A stretch of 64,000 nucleotides of DNA from Bacillus_I endophytica_A (GTDB lineage Bacteria > Bacillota > Bacilli > Bacillales > Bacillaceae_H): assembly GCF_026790145.1 (NCBI RefSeq), contig NZ_JALAMS010000018.1, forward strand, positions 434,001 to 498,000, given 5' to 3'. Positions 10,127 to 22,200 of this stretch are shown here, in pieces. The notes under the pieces were generated by a model. It worked only from the letters and a program-made list of their open reading frames with translations, had not been told where the DNA came from and did no database searches. Position 1 is the stretch's first letter. Each line of letters begins with the position of its first letter. The translations under genes were made by a program, and so were the position numbers.

Positions 10127-13100
10127 ATGAAGTTAAAGGTGTTTATAATCTTTCTCGTTTTTCTTTTTCATACCTTATCAATTGTTCCATATCAGGGAGT
10201 TAAGGCTGCTGATAATTATGCAATACATGAGAAACGTCTGGATTCTTTTATAGAGGAGCAAATGGATGAAGGTAAGATTCCGGGTTTGTCTATAGTAATT
10301 GTTCATGGTAAGAACGTAATTTATCAAAAAGGTTTTGGTTATGCGAATGTGGAAACAAAAACGCCTGTTACAAAAAATACGTTATTTGAAATTGGATCAA
10401 ACAGTAAAGCCTTTACCTCTTTAGCTGTACATCAACTAGCCGAGCAGGGGAAAATTAAATTAGATGATCCTGTAAAGAAGTATCTACCATGGTTTGATAT
10501 GAAATATGAAGGTGAATATAAGGGGGAAAAGGTTGATAGAGAAGTGGACATAACTATAAATCAACTTCTATTTCATACAAGTGGCATACCTTTTCCTACT
10601 GTGAAAGACATACCTGAATCTACGAAGGATACAGCTCTGGAAACTACAGTTAAACATCTAAGGAATCAAAAACTTAACACATATCCAGGTGAAAGTTTTG
10701 AGTATGCTAGTATGAACTATAATATTTTAGGGTTAGTCATTCAAGAGGTTACAGGGCAGTCATTTGAAACGTATATGGATAACAGTATTTTGGGGACTCT
10801 TGGATTAGATAATACTTTTTTAGTTGGAAATAAAGTACACGAAAAAGAGATGGCGCAAGGCTACAAAATGGGTTTTCTAAAGCCACTTAAGTTTGATGCA
10901 CCTACTTATAGAGGGAACACTCCAGCAGGATACTTTACCTCTAATGGAGTAGATATGGCTAAATGGTTAAAGTTACAATTAGGGACTCTTGATACAACAC
11001 CGAACATTGAGCAATCAATAAAAGAAACACATATACCGAATAGGTCTATCCCTCCTTCAAGTGATGGAACTTCTTATGCTGGGGGATGGGAGGTTGCTCA
11101 AAAAGGTAGTGGTGAGTTTTCGCATACAGGTAGTAATCCTAACTTCTCCTCATTTGCAGTATTCCGTCCTGGTGAAGAATTAGGTGTAGCTGTAATGGCT
11201 AATATAAACTCAGATATAGTACAAAATATAGGACAAGGATCACTAGATATACTTTTAGAAAAAGAAGCAGTAATGGAAACTAAAGATATTTATAAAACAG
11301 TAGATGCTTTCTCATTTACGCTTCTATTATTCCTTATTCCTTTTATAGTTAGCACCTGTTACTTCTTATTTACTTTTATTATGCAATTGATAAGAAAAGA
11401 GAGAGTTCTTGAAGCATCCAGAATGAAGAGGCTTGGTGTTCCTTCTGCTACATTAGTATTCTTGCTCTTAGAAATCTATGCAATTATGGCTTTTCCTTCA
11501 GTTTTCTTTAATGGGGTTGATTGGGGATTTATCGATGTTTGGGCACCTGTCACAATGAAATTTGCTACTATTGCTATCTTTATAGGAAGTGTTCTATTTT
11601 GTCTATATTTATCTTTAACAATCATATTTCCTTCAAAAAAGAACAATAAAAATTTCTTTTCTCTTTTGATATTAAGTGTTATAAGTGGTTTTGGAAATGC
11701 GGTAGTTATATTCATAATAAATGAATCATTAAACCAAACCGATCACTCTAGAACTAAATTAGCTATCTATTTTGGCTTGGGAATCTTTGTGTATGTTTTG
11801 ACTCAGAAGGTTGTTCGAACCCATTTAATAACTCTTACAAACCATTTCATTTATCAAAAAAGAACTGAATTGTTAGATAAGATTCTAAACACTCCCTACG
11901 AGACAGTAGAAAAGATGGAAACAGAAAAAATCCAATCAACATTAAATAATGATACTGAATCAATAAGTAATCATGCTCCATCTATTATTACTGGTATTAC
12001 AGATTCAATTACGTTAGTTTGTTGTTTAGTATACCTCGGGGTCATTAACATCTATGGATTACTATTATCAATAGGAGTCATACTTGTTGCAGCAACTTTC
12101 TATTACTTTGCCGGACAATCTGCAAATAAATTGTGGGAGCAAACAAGGAACATACAGAACATATTCTTTAAATTTATTAATGATCTAACAGGGGGATTTA
12201 AAGAGTTAAATATCGATAAAAATAAAAGAATTGCGTTTAGAAACGATATGGAAGGTACTTGTCATCAATACAACATTAAGCGAACAAAGGGAGGCCTTAA
12301 GTTTGCTAATGTTTTTATTATAGGAGAGCTGTTATTTGTTGTAGTAATTGGAGCTATTACTTTCTTATTTCCACTCCTATTTAGTAATGTGCAAAGTGAA
12401 CTCCTTAGAAGCTATGTTTTTGTATTTCTTTATATGACAGGACCTATACACAGCATACTTAACGCTATACCTAACGCAATTCAAATGAAAATTAACTGGA
12501 AACGTATTAACAACTTTTCTAACCAGTTGGACAACCCGGAAAGTCGAGTTAGTAGATCAATAGATAAATTTCAAAGTGCTTCCAATGTGAAGTTGAATGT
12601 TGATAGTGTTGAATATACGTATGAAAGTAGTGACGGAGACTCATTTGAAGTAGGGCCCATAACCTGTGAGTTTAAATCAGGACAGATAACCTTTATTACA
12701 GGAGGGAATGGAAGCGGTAAGTCTACTTTAGCAAAACTTATCTCAGGTCTTTATTCTCCTACAAGAGGAAAGATAAAGGTGAATAATCAAGAGGTTGATA
12801 CAGAGGAATTGAGTGCGTTATACGCTGCAATATTCAGTGACTACTATTTATTTCAAAGGATTTATGGGATTGATTGTAGTAAAGAAGAAGCCGCTATTAA
12901 GGAATACTTGAACATATTAGATATAGAAGAAAAGGTTGATGTTAGAGGTGGAAAGCTCAGTACTACAAAGCTTTCAACAGGACAAAGAAAGCGAATTGCT
13001 CTACTTATTAGCTATCTTGAGGACAAAGAAATTTATTTGTTCGATGAGTGGGCAGCCGATCAAGATCCTGGATTTAGGCACTTTTTTTATACGAACCTTC

Positions 13101-13249
13101 TTCCCGAATTAAAAAAGAAAGGGAAATGTATTATAGCCATTACACATGATGACCGCTATTTTAATGTTGCTGATCAGCTTATAAAGATGGAAAGAGGCCA
13201 AATCATGCAAGAGGAAGAGTCAAGGAGCAAAAGTAAATTTAGTTATTAG
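10127..13249 (+). CDS. ClbP/ZmaM-like D-Asn peptidase fused to a cyclic-peptide-type ABC exporter
   Basis: 1040-residue fusion. A signal peptide/anchor (residues 1-28) precedes an S12 beta-lactamase-fold serine hydrolase. S91-x-x-K94 (GSNSKAF), Y193 (in FEYASMNY) and H333-T-G match the catalytic elements of ClbP-type peptidases. Three membrane segments follow (about 396-420, 447-465, 478-505), then an ABC membrane domain and an ATPase with Walker A GGNGSGKST (~860), signature LSTGQRKR and Walker B LFDEWAADQDP, the last typical of PvdE/SyrD-type exporters. Known members (colibactin ClbP, zwittermicin ZmaM, xenocoumacin XcnG) cut an N-acyl-D-Asn cap from the exported prodrug. The gene directly upstream makes exactly that cap and the next begins 14 bases downstream, so this is the likely export, activation and self-protection protein of the cluster. 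The usual YxN motif is YAS here. Confidence 0.92.
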   Translation: MKLKVFIIFLVFLFHTLSIVPYQGVKAADNYAIHEKRLDSFIEEQMDEGKIPGLSIVIVHGKNVIYQKGFGYANVETKTPVTKNTLFEIGSNSKAFTSLAVHQLAEQGKIKLDDPVKKYLPWFDMKYEGEYKGEKVDREVDITINQLLFHTSGIPFPTVKDIPESTKDTALETTVKHLRNQKLNTYPGESFEYASMNYNILGLVIQEVTGQSFETYMDNSILGTLGLDNTFLVGNKVHEKEMAQGYKMGFLKPLKFDAPTYRGNTPAGYFTSNGVDMAKWLKLQLGTLDTTPNIEQSIKETHIPNRSIPPSSDGTSYAGGWEVAQKGSGEFSHTGSNPNFSSFAVFRPGEELGVAVMANINSDIVQNIGQGSLDILLEKEAVMETKDIYKTVDAFSFTLLLFLIPFIVSTCYFLFTFIMQLIRKERVLEASRMKRLGVPSATLVFLLLEIYAIMAFPSVFFNGVDWGFIDVWAPVTMKFATIAIFIGSVLFCLYLSLTIIFPSKKNNKNFFSLLILSVISGFGNAVVIFIINESLNQTDHSRTKLAIYFGLGIFVYVLTQKVVRTHLITLTNHFIYQKRTELLDKILNTPYETVEKMETEKIQSTLNNDTESISNHAPSIITGITDSITLVCCLVYLGVINIYGLLLSIGVILVAATFYYFAGQSANKLWEQTRNIQNIFFKFINDLTGGFKELNIDKNKRIAFRNDMEGTCHQYNIKRTKGGLKFANVFIIGELLFVVVIGAITFLFPLLFSNVQSELLRSYVFVFLYMTGPIHSILNAIPNAIQMKINWKRINNFSNQLDNPESRVSRSIDKFQSASNVKLNVDSVEYTYESSDGDSFEVGPITCEFKSGQITFITGGNGSGKSTLAKLISGLYSPTRGKIKVNNQEVDTEELSALYAAIFSDYYLFQRIYGIDCSKEEAAIKEYLNILDIEEKVDVRGGKLSTTKLSTGQRKRIALLISYLEDKEIYLFDEWAADQDPGFRHFFYTNLLPELKKKGKCIIAITHDDRYFNVADQLIKMERGQIMQEEESRSKSKFSY

Positions 13250-13262
13250 GGGGAATTGACTA

Positions 13263-16200
13263 GTGACAAAATTAGAAAAGAAAAACGTGGAAGATATTCT
13301 TAGTTTGACACCAACACAAAGGGGAATCCTGTTTCATGCTATTAAAGACCCGGAAAGCGAAGAATATTTTGAACAAATTACTTTAGATATTTCAGGTGAA
13401 ATAGACTTGTCAATTTTTCAGGAAGCATGGGATATTGTTGTTAAAACTAATGAGCAACTGCGTACGATATTTAGATGGGAAAACGTCCAAGAGCCTGTTC
13501 AAATCGTCTTAAAGGAACATAAACCTGAAATTATTTTTCACAACTTTCAAAAGTGTGATGTTGAGGATGAAAATAAGCTAATTGAAAATATAAAAAATGA
13601 AGATATACAAAATAAGTTTGAACTTACAGATGTTCCATTTAGAATTCATTTGTGCCGAATTGAATCCAGTGCTTATAAAATGATTATAAGTCACCACCAC
13701 ATATTATATGATGGGTGGAGCAATGGAATTATTTTGAAAGAATTTTTACAAGCTTATCAAAATCTAAGTACATCAGGACAAACTAATTTTCCTATCAAAA
13801 AGAAATATAAAGATTTTCTGAAGTATTTAAAAAAACAAGATGTTGAGGAACAAAAATCATTTTGGGAAGAATACCTTAAAGGTTATAATACACCCATTAT
13901 AATGGGTGCGGAAAAAACAGGAAGTAATATTGTCAGAAACGATTACCATCAAAGTATTAAACTTTCTAAAAGTAAAATCGAGGAGTTTACAAAGAAACAT
14001 GAGGTAACATTAGCATCATTTATATATACAACGTGGGGGTTAGTACTACAAAAATATAACAATACCAACGATGTAGTTTTTGGGACAACTTTATCTGGAA
14101 GAGCAGATACTTTTTCAGGAGTTGAAGAGATTGTAGGACTGTTTATTAATACTTTACCATTAAGAGTAAAGAGATCAAGTGGGGAAAGGGCTGTAAATCT
14201 CGTTAAATCAGTTAACAAAAATCTTTTTGAATGGGAAAGATATAGTAAATACCCCTTAACGGAAATAAAAAAATGTTCCGAGTTGAAAGACGTACCAAAT
14301 TTGTTTGATTCGATTATTGTTGTAGAAAATTATCCTCTTGACGATATTGTTATGAGTCAACAAAAAAATATAAGCTTTAATTCTTATTCTTCTTTTGAAA
14401 TGACGAATTATGGATTGACAATCAGCGTTACAATTAGCAAAGAGGATATTGAGATAGATTTTACTTATGATGAACGAAAGTTTGAGTCGTCTTTTATAGC
14501 ACAATTAGCAAACTACTTTTTATTAATTGCAGAACAAGTAGTACAGGATAAAATTCTCGATCAAATTGAAATTATTTCTACTGCCGAAAAAAGGGAAATT
14601 CTCCATAAATTCAACAATACGGACAGACCGTTGAAATCTGAGCTAACTATTAGTCAGTTAATTGAACAGCAAACAACGAAGACACCTCATCAAATAGCTG
14701 CAGTTTATAAAGACCACTCCCTTACTTATGCAGAATTAAATCATTTATCAAATGCCTTATCACATACTCTTATTAGAAATGGAGTACAAAATGGTGATGT
14801 TGTTAGTATTATGACAACGCCTTCTTTAGATATGATAGTGGGGATACTTGCTATAATTAAGGCAGGAGCAGCCTACATGCCAATAGACCCTGATTTTCCT
14901 TCTGAAAGAATATCGTATATGTTAAACGATAGCAATTCTACTATGCTCCTTACTAATGAAGAGACCTTACAAAAAGTGAAATATTTACACACTTTTAACC
15001 ACATGAATGTAATATCAATGAATGATAAGAACAACTTTTCTGAAGATACATCCAGCCCAAAACTAACCTATAGCTTGTCAGATCTATTTACCGTGTTGTA
15101 TACATCTGGAACAACGGGAAATCCAAAAGGTGTTATGGTAAGTAATAAAAATGTAATTAACGTAATTGAGTGGTTTGGGAAAACATACGAGATGGATGAC
15201 GGGAAGAATTTACTGCAATTAACCAATTATATATTTGATCCGAGTATTGAAGATATTTTTGGATCATTATCATTTGGCTCTACGTTATATATAGCTGAAA
15301 AAGATTTAATTATGAATCCGGTTGATTTCTGCAAATATGTGAATGATAACGAGATAAATATTATTAATTTTATCCCAACAATGGTGAAAGAATTACTACT
15401 TAATGATTGTAAATTACCAAGTTTAAAAACGGTTATCCTTGGTGGAGAGAAATTAGAAAATGCTCTTAAAAATGAACTGCTTCAAAAAGGATATGAGGTT
15501 TATAATAACTATGGGCCAGTCGAGACTACAGTAGATGCATTAAGTGAAAAGTGTACAGAAGACGACGTTACACTAGGTAGCCCTATATCGAATGTTAAAT
15601 GTTATATAATGGATAAAGATATGAATCTTAACCCTGTAGGAATCCCTGGAGAGTTGTATATTTCGGGCTTTGGTGTTTCAATGGGGTACTTAAACTTATT
15701 AAGCAAAACAGAGCAAAATTTTTTGCAGAATCCGTTCCAACCAGATGGATTAATGTATAAAACAGGAGATATAGCAAGATGGTTACCAAATGGGAAAGTT
15801 GAGTTTCTCGGCAGAGCAGATCATCAGGTGAAGATTAGAGGTTATAGAGTTGAATTGAATGAAATAAATAGTTTGCTTTTGCAACATGAGCAAATTGAAA
15901 ATTCACTCGTTGTAGACATTAATAATTTAAGAGGTAACAAGGAACTGTGTGCTTACATTGTTTCAAACGATTATGTAGTGAAAGAGGATATAGTTGCTTA
16001 CTTATCAGAATGGCTACCAGACTATATGATACCTTTACATTTTATTAATTTAGAAAAATTACCATTAACATCTGTAGGTAAGATTGATCGTACAAAATTA
16101 CCTTACCCTTTAATAGATGCTAGCTGTGAATACACCTCTCCCATCAATGAAGTAGAAGAGGATTTAGTGGAAATATGGTCTTCAGTCCTTGGAATTAGTC

Positions 16201-19200
16201 AAAGTGATATAAGTACAAAAAAGAGTTTCTTTGAACTTGGTGGCGATTCCATTTTAAGCATTCAAGTTGTAGGCAGGGCACGGCAAAAGAGCATAGAAAT
16301 GACAGTGAATCAAATATTTCAACATCAGACAATTTCTGAATTGGCAAAAGTTATTCATGTACTTAATAAGGAGCAAGACGAGAATACAGAACTAATTTCA
16401 GGAGAAGTTCCGCTTACTCCTATCCAAGAATGGTTTTTCAATCAGCCGTTGGAAAACTATAATCATTGGAATCAATCGATCGTATTAGATGTAAAAGCCC
16501 CCATAAATATTTCTTATTTAGAGAAGAGTTTTGCACAACTTGCTGCTTATCATGATAGTTTGAGACTTCGATACGAAAAGAATGGTGAAAAGTGGAAGCA
16601 GGTTTATACAGATGATACAGAACTTTCTATTTCATTTCATGTGTACGATATGAATAACCATAACTTAGACATGGATGAAATCGTTAATAACTTACAGTCA
16701 AGTCTTAATATTACAGAGGGCCCTTTATTAAAAGCAGCTTTTTTCGATTTTGGGAAAAAACAAAAAAGTAAATTATTTATAACTTCCCATCATTTAATTG
16801 TAGACGGTTATTCATGGAGAGTATTATTAGAAGATTTGCAGGACATTTATGAACAGTTAAAATCTAATAGTACAGTCGTGTTGCCTCCAAAAAGCGCATC
16901 TTATAAGTATTGGTCAACCAAACTAACAGAATATGCTCAATCTCAGGAGTTAGAAAATGAATTCAATTATTGGAATAGTCAAATATCACAAGAAATAAAT
17001 GATATTCCGACAGATATGAACATTGGTTCTAATACTGAAGCGTCTTCAAGGACAGTATCAACTTTGTTGTCCAAGAAAGATACCGATTATTTGCTCCGCG
17101 GTTCAATACAATCATTTAATACAAGAATAGATGATATTTTATTAATAACCTTATCTCAAACCCTTCATAAATGGTGTGGAAAAACTTTAGTTGATTTAGA
17201 GGGACACGGGAGAAATAAGTTGTTACAGGAGCATGATTTATCGCGTACAGTGGGTTGGTTCACATGTGTATATCCAATCATATTAGGTGATTTGGATAAA
17301 GGAACAAACTTAAATCAAGTAATGAAACAAATAAAAGAACGTTATCGCAGTGTTCCAAATGGTGGTATAGGATACGAAGTTCTTTACTATCTTGGCGAAT
17401 CTCTCATACGTGACCAACTTATTTCACGTAATAGAGCACAAATCAGTTTTAATTATTTAGGACAGTCTGAACAAATTTTTAAAAAGCAAGACTTATTCGA
17501 GATAGATAATGTGAATATTGGAAATAACCGAGAGGCAAACGGCAGTCGAAGTCACCTTCTTGACATTGAGTGTATGGTTATAGATGGTAGATTGAAGATT
17601 GAGTGGAAATATAGTACTAATTTTCATCAAAAAGAAACAATTGAAGATTTATTAAATAGTTATATTTTGCATTTGGGAAAATTCATTAGCCATAGCAAAG
17701 AAAAAGGAAATATACAGAACACACCATCTGATTTTCCGTTAGTATCCCTAAGACAAGAAAAAATTGATGTACTAAATGAAAAATTTGGTCCTTTAGATAA
17801 TGTTTATCCATTATCTCCAGTTCAGAAGAGTATGGTATTTCATCATCTTTACACTCCAGAATCGACAGTAACATTAGAGCAAACTGTATTTACGATTAAT
17901 TCTCATTTGAATGTTTCGGTTTTCAAAGATGTATGGAAGACGATACTTAATCGCCATGAAAGTTTAAGGACTTCTTATCATTGGGAAGATGTAGAGGAGC
18001 CTTTGCAGGTAATTCATAACAACTTAGAAGTTCCTTTTGAATTCATAGATTGGTCAGAAAGTGCACATAAAGATACTAATATAAGACTAGAAACCGTGAT
18101 TGAAGATGACCGAAAAAAAGGGTTTGATTTAGATAAACCACCACTTATGAGAATCACTGTAATTAAACGGGGAGATTCCCTCTATGATGTAGTATGGACA
18201 CATCATCATCTTCAGCTAGACGGATGGTGCAATAGCATTCTTTTTACAGAAATAGGCCAGCTGTATGAATCTTATTGTAAGGGCGAGAAAATAGATTTAG
18301 GAGAAGCGCTACCTTATGGTGAATATATAAAGTGGTTGCGTCAACAGGATAACACTAAGGCAAAAGAATATTGGGAAAATACTTTAAAGGGTTTTAATAC
18401 ACCCGTTCGTTTTAATAATATTTTTCCTAGTAAAGATATATCTGAGACCTCACCTTCATTTGGAACAGTACGACACAATTTATCTGACGAGATAGCACAA
18501 AAGATCAAAGACTTTTCAAAGCGTAATGGAGTAACCTTAAATACCGTTATTCAAGGATCATGGGCTATTCTGTTAAATCGATATTCTGAAGAAACTGATA
18601 TTGCGTTTGGAATTACGTCTTCCGGTAGACCTGCTGATCTCAAAGGTTCAGAAAATATCATAGGTTGTTTTATGAATACTCTTCCTTTTAGGGTGCTTTT
18701 GGATGCTAACTCAGATACGGTAACTTGGTTGAAGAAATTACAAAAAAGCCAAGCAGAGATGCGGGAGTACGAATATTCATCACTTGCTGATATACGTAGT
18801 TGGGTGGATCTACCAAGGAACTCTGCACTGTTTGACTTATATGAGAGTATTGTAATTGTTGAAAACTATCCTTTTGATGAGATGTTAAAAGAGGGCGTTG
18901 GATCTTTAAATGTTGAATCAGTACGTGTGGAAGAACAAATGGATTATCCTATAGTGGTTTATTGCAATCTACAACCAGAATTACATTTGAAGTTGCTTTA
19001 TAATCGTCATTTTCTAAATGAACAAGAGGCAAATCAAATACTCACTCATCTCGTTAATATTTTATCAATGTTAATAGAAGCTAATGTACAAAAAATAAAT
19101 GATATTTCGATGATTAATCATGATGAACAATCTCATATACTTACTGCTTATAATCAGACAGATATGGAATATCCCAAAAACTATTGTTATCATGATTTGT

Positions 19201-22200
19201 TTGCCATTCAAGCTACGGAACGGCCAGATGCTACAGCAGTTATTCAAAATGGGGAAAGCTTAACCTATAAGGAATTGGATATACTTTCAAATAAACTTGC
19301 CCACAAATTAGTTGAAATGGGAATAGAACCTGATAAGCCAGTAGGAATATACATTGAGAGATCAACTAAGATGGCTGTATGTATTTTAGGGATATTAAAA
19401 GCCGGAGGAGCATTTCTACCAATAGATTCAGATTATCCTAGTAGTAGAGTTGATTTGATGTTAGCCGATGCCAATGTGCCAGTCTTGTTGAGTGAAGTAA
19501 GCCTCAAGCAAAAGATATCAGACTTTAGCGGTGAGATAGTGTATATAGATATGGAATGGAAGGATATAATACAAGAATCTGAGCATCTCCCAGCTACTAA
19601 GGTTAAACCTTCTAATCTAGCATATGTCATTTATACATCGGGATCTTCAGGGAAACCAAAAGGTGTTATGATGCCTCATGAAGCTGTAGTAAGTCATTCA
19701 TTAGATATGATTAAAAGACTTACTCTCACAACAAATGATCGTGTTTTACAATTTTCGTCTATTAGTTTTGATATTTCATTAGAACAAATATTTTCGACAT
19801 TAGCGAGTGGAAGTTGTCTAGTTTTTCGTGATAAGGAAATATGGACACCTATTGAATTTTCTCAGAAATGCGCAGAATTAGATTTGTCAGTAGTGAATTT
19901 GCCAACTTCTTATTGGGGAGAAGTAACGAAAGCATGGAACGGAAATCCAAAAATAATTCCTACATGTAACTTAAAGATAGTCATTGTTGGAGGAGAACAA
20001 ATGACAGCTGAAAAAGTGAGGTTGTGGGAAGAACTTCCTTTAGAAGATGTTGTTTTGTTAAATGCTTACGGGCCAGCTGAAACGGCCATGACTAGTACTT
20101 TGTACAAAGTATCTGGTAAAGGAAGTAGGAGCGGAGCATTGAGTTTTATTCCCGTTGGTAAACCACTAGCAAATAGACGAATCTATATACTTGATAACCA
20201 CCTACATCTATTGCCTCGGGGTGTGAAGGGTGAAATTTATATTGGAGGTATCCCATTAGCAAGAGGTTACTTAAACAAACCTGAGATGACAAAGGAAAAG
20301 TTTATTCAAGATCCTTATTATTCAAAAAGAAGTGAAAAATTATATAAAACAGGCGATCTAGGTCGAATTCTTCCAGATGGTAATATTGAGGTACTAGGAA
20401 GAAAAGATGATCAAACCAAAATTCGAGGGCATCGTGTTAATATCGAAGAGATTGAAGCTACAATGAGTTCTTTCAAAGAAGCTATAGATTCAGTTATTGT
20501 AAAAAAACAATCTGTTAACAACGAGAATTACCTTGTCATGTATTACGTTAACAATGGTAGCCAAAATATACCGAAAACAGATATACAAACGTGGTTACAA
20601 ACAAAACTTCCGGAATTCATGGTTCCGTCATTCTTTGTAAAATTAGAAAGATTTCCGTTAAATCCTAATGGAAAAATAGATCGTAAAATGCTTGCTAATA
20701 TGGAGATTGAGTTTGAGGATGTAAATAAGATTGTTGAACCTACTAACGCTAATGAACGTAAATTAGTTGAAATTTGGAGAAGTATCCTAGGATTTGATAA
20801 TGTTGGGATTAATCAAAACTTTTTTGAAATTGGAGGTCAGTCACTTAAAGCTATTACACTTGTTTCAGAGATACAAAGAGAATTTGGAGTAGAGGTTCCA
20901 TTAAAACAAATTTTTGAAAAACCGACAATCTTAGAACTATCAGCATACATCAACAATTATATTAGTGATTACAGCTCACCAGAAACGTTAAAAGTTCTTG
21001 AAAAAAGGGAGTACTATGAGGTTTCTTCATCCCAAAAAAGAATGTATATATTAGATTATTTAAATAGAAGTAGTACCAAATATAACATTTATGGAGCTTT
21101 CATATTAGAAGGAACAATAGATAAGAAATTAATCGAAAAATCGTTTAAACAACTAATAGAGCGCCATGAAAGCTTAAGAACATCGTTTCTACAAATGAAC
21201 GGTCATATTGTACAAAAAATCCACAAAAACGTGAATTGGAGTTTAGAACACTTTTACTTAAGTGAAGAGGAAATTGACCAAGCCATTCATGATTTTATTA
21301 GACCATTTGATTTGAGTAGTTCATCCTTATTTAGGGCAGCAATTATGGAAATAACGTCTCAAAAGCATGTTTTAATTTATGATATGCACCATATTATCTC
21401 AGACGGGGTTTCCGTCGCCATATTAATGAGGGAGTTCTCTGAACTATATAAAGGAAATATTCTACCTGAATTAAGTGTACAGTATAAAGATTTTGCTAAT
21501 TGGCAGAATCGTATTATAAATAGAGGAGCATTAAATAATCAACGGAATTACTGGCTCAGTCAATATTTAGATGAAGTGCCATTACTGAATCTACCTACAG
21601 ATAAAGCCAGACCGGAAGAATTTACTTCTAAAGGTGGACATGTAACCTTTACATTAGAGAATGAGCTAAGAGATAAGTTAGATCGTTTTGCAAAAAAGAA
21701 AAATGTAACAATATACTCGATACTACTATCTGCACTAAATATTATGCTATCTAAACATAGTGGGCGAGAAGATATTGTAATAGGCACACCAGTGGCTGGA
21801 AGGTCGCATTTTCAACTAGAGCATATTGTAGGAATGTTTGTTAATACACTGCCGCTACGAAATAGACCTAAGAAAGATTTAACGATAGATCAATTTATAA
21901 GCCAAGTTGCTGAACAGACTCTAAATGGGTTGGAGAATCAAGATTTCCCGTTTGAAATGTTAGTAGACGAATTAAATATTGAGCACAGTTTGAATCGTAA
22001 TCCATTGTTTGATGTTATGTTTGCATTTGAAAATGTAGATGCAGCAAAAGTAAACATTGATAATTTTATAATAAAGCCTTACGATTCTGTGTCAGATACT
22101 ACGAAATTTGATTTAGAACTAAAAGTAACGGAAAGTGGGGCAGAACTATATTGTACATTGGAGTATAGTCAGGATTTATTTTATTTAGAAACTATCAACA

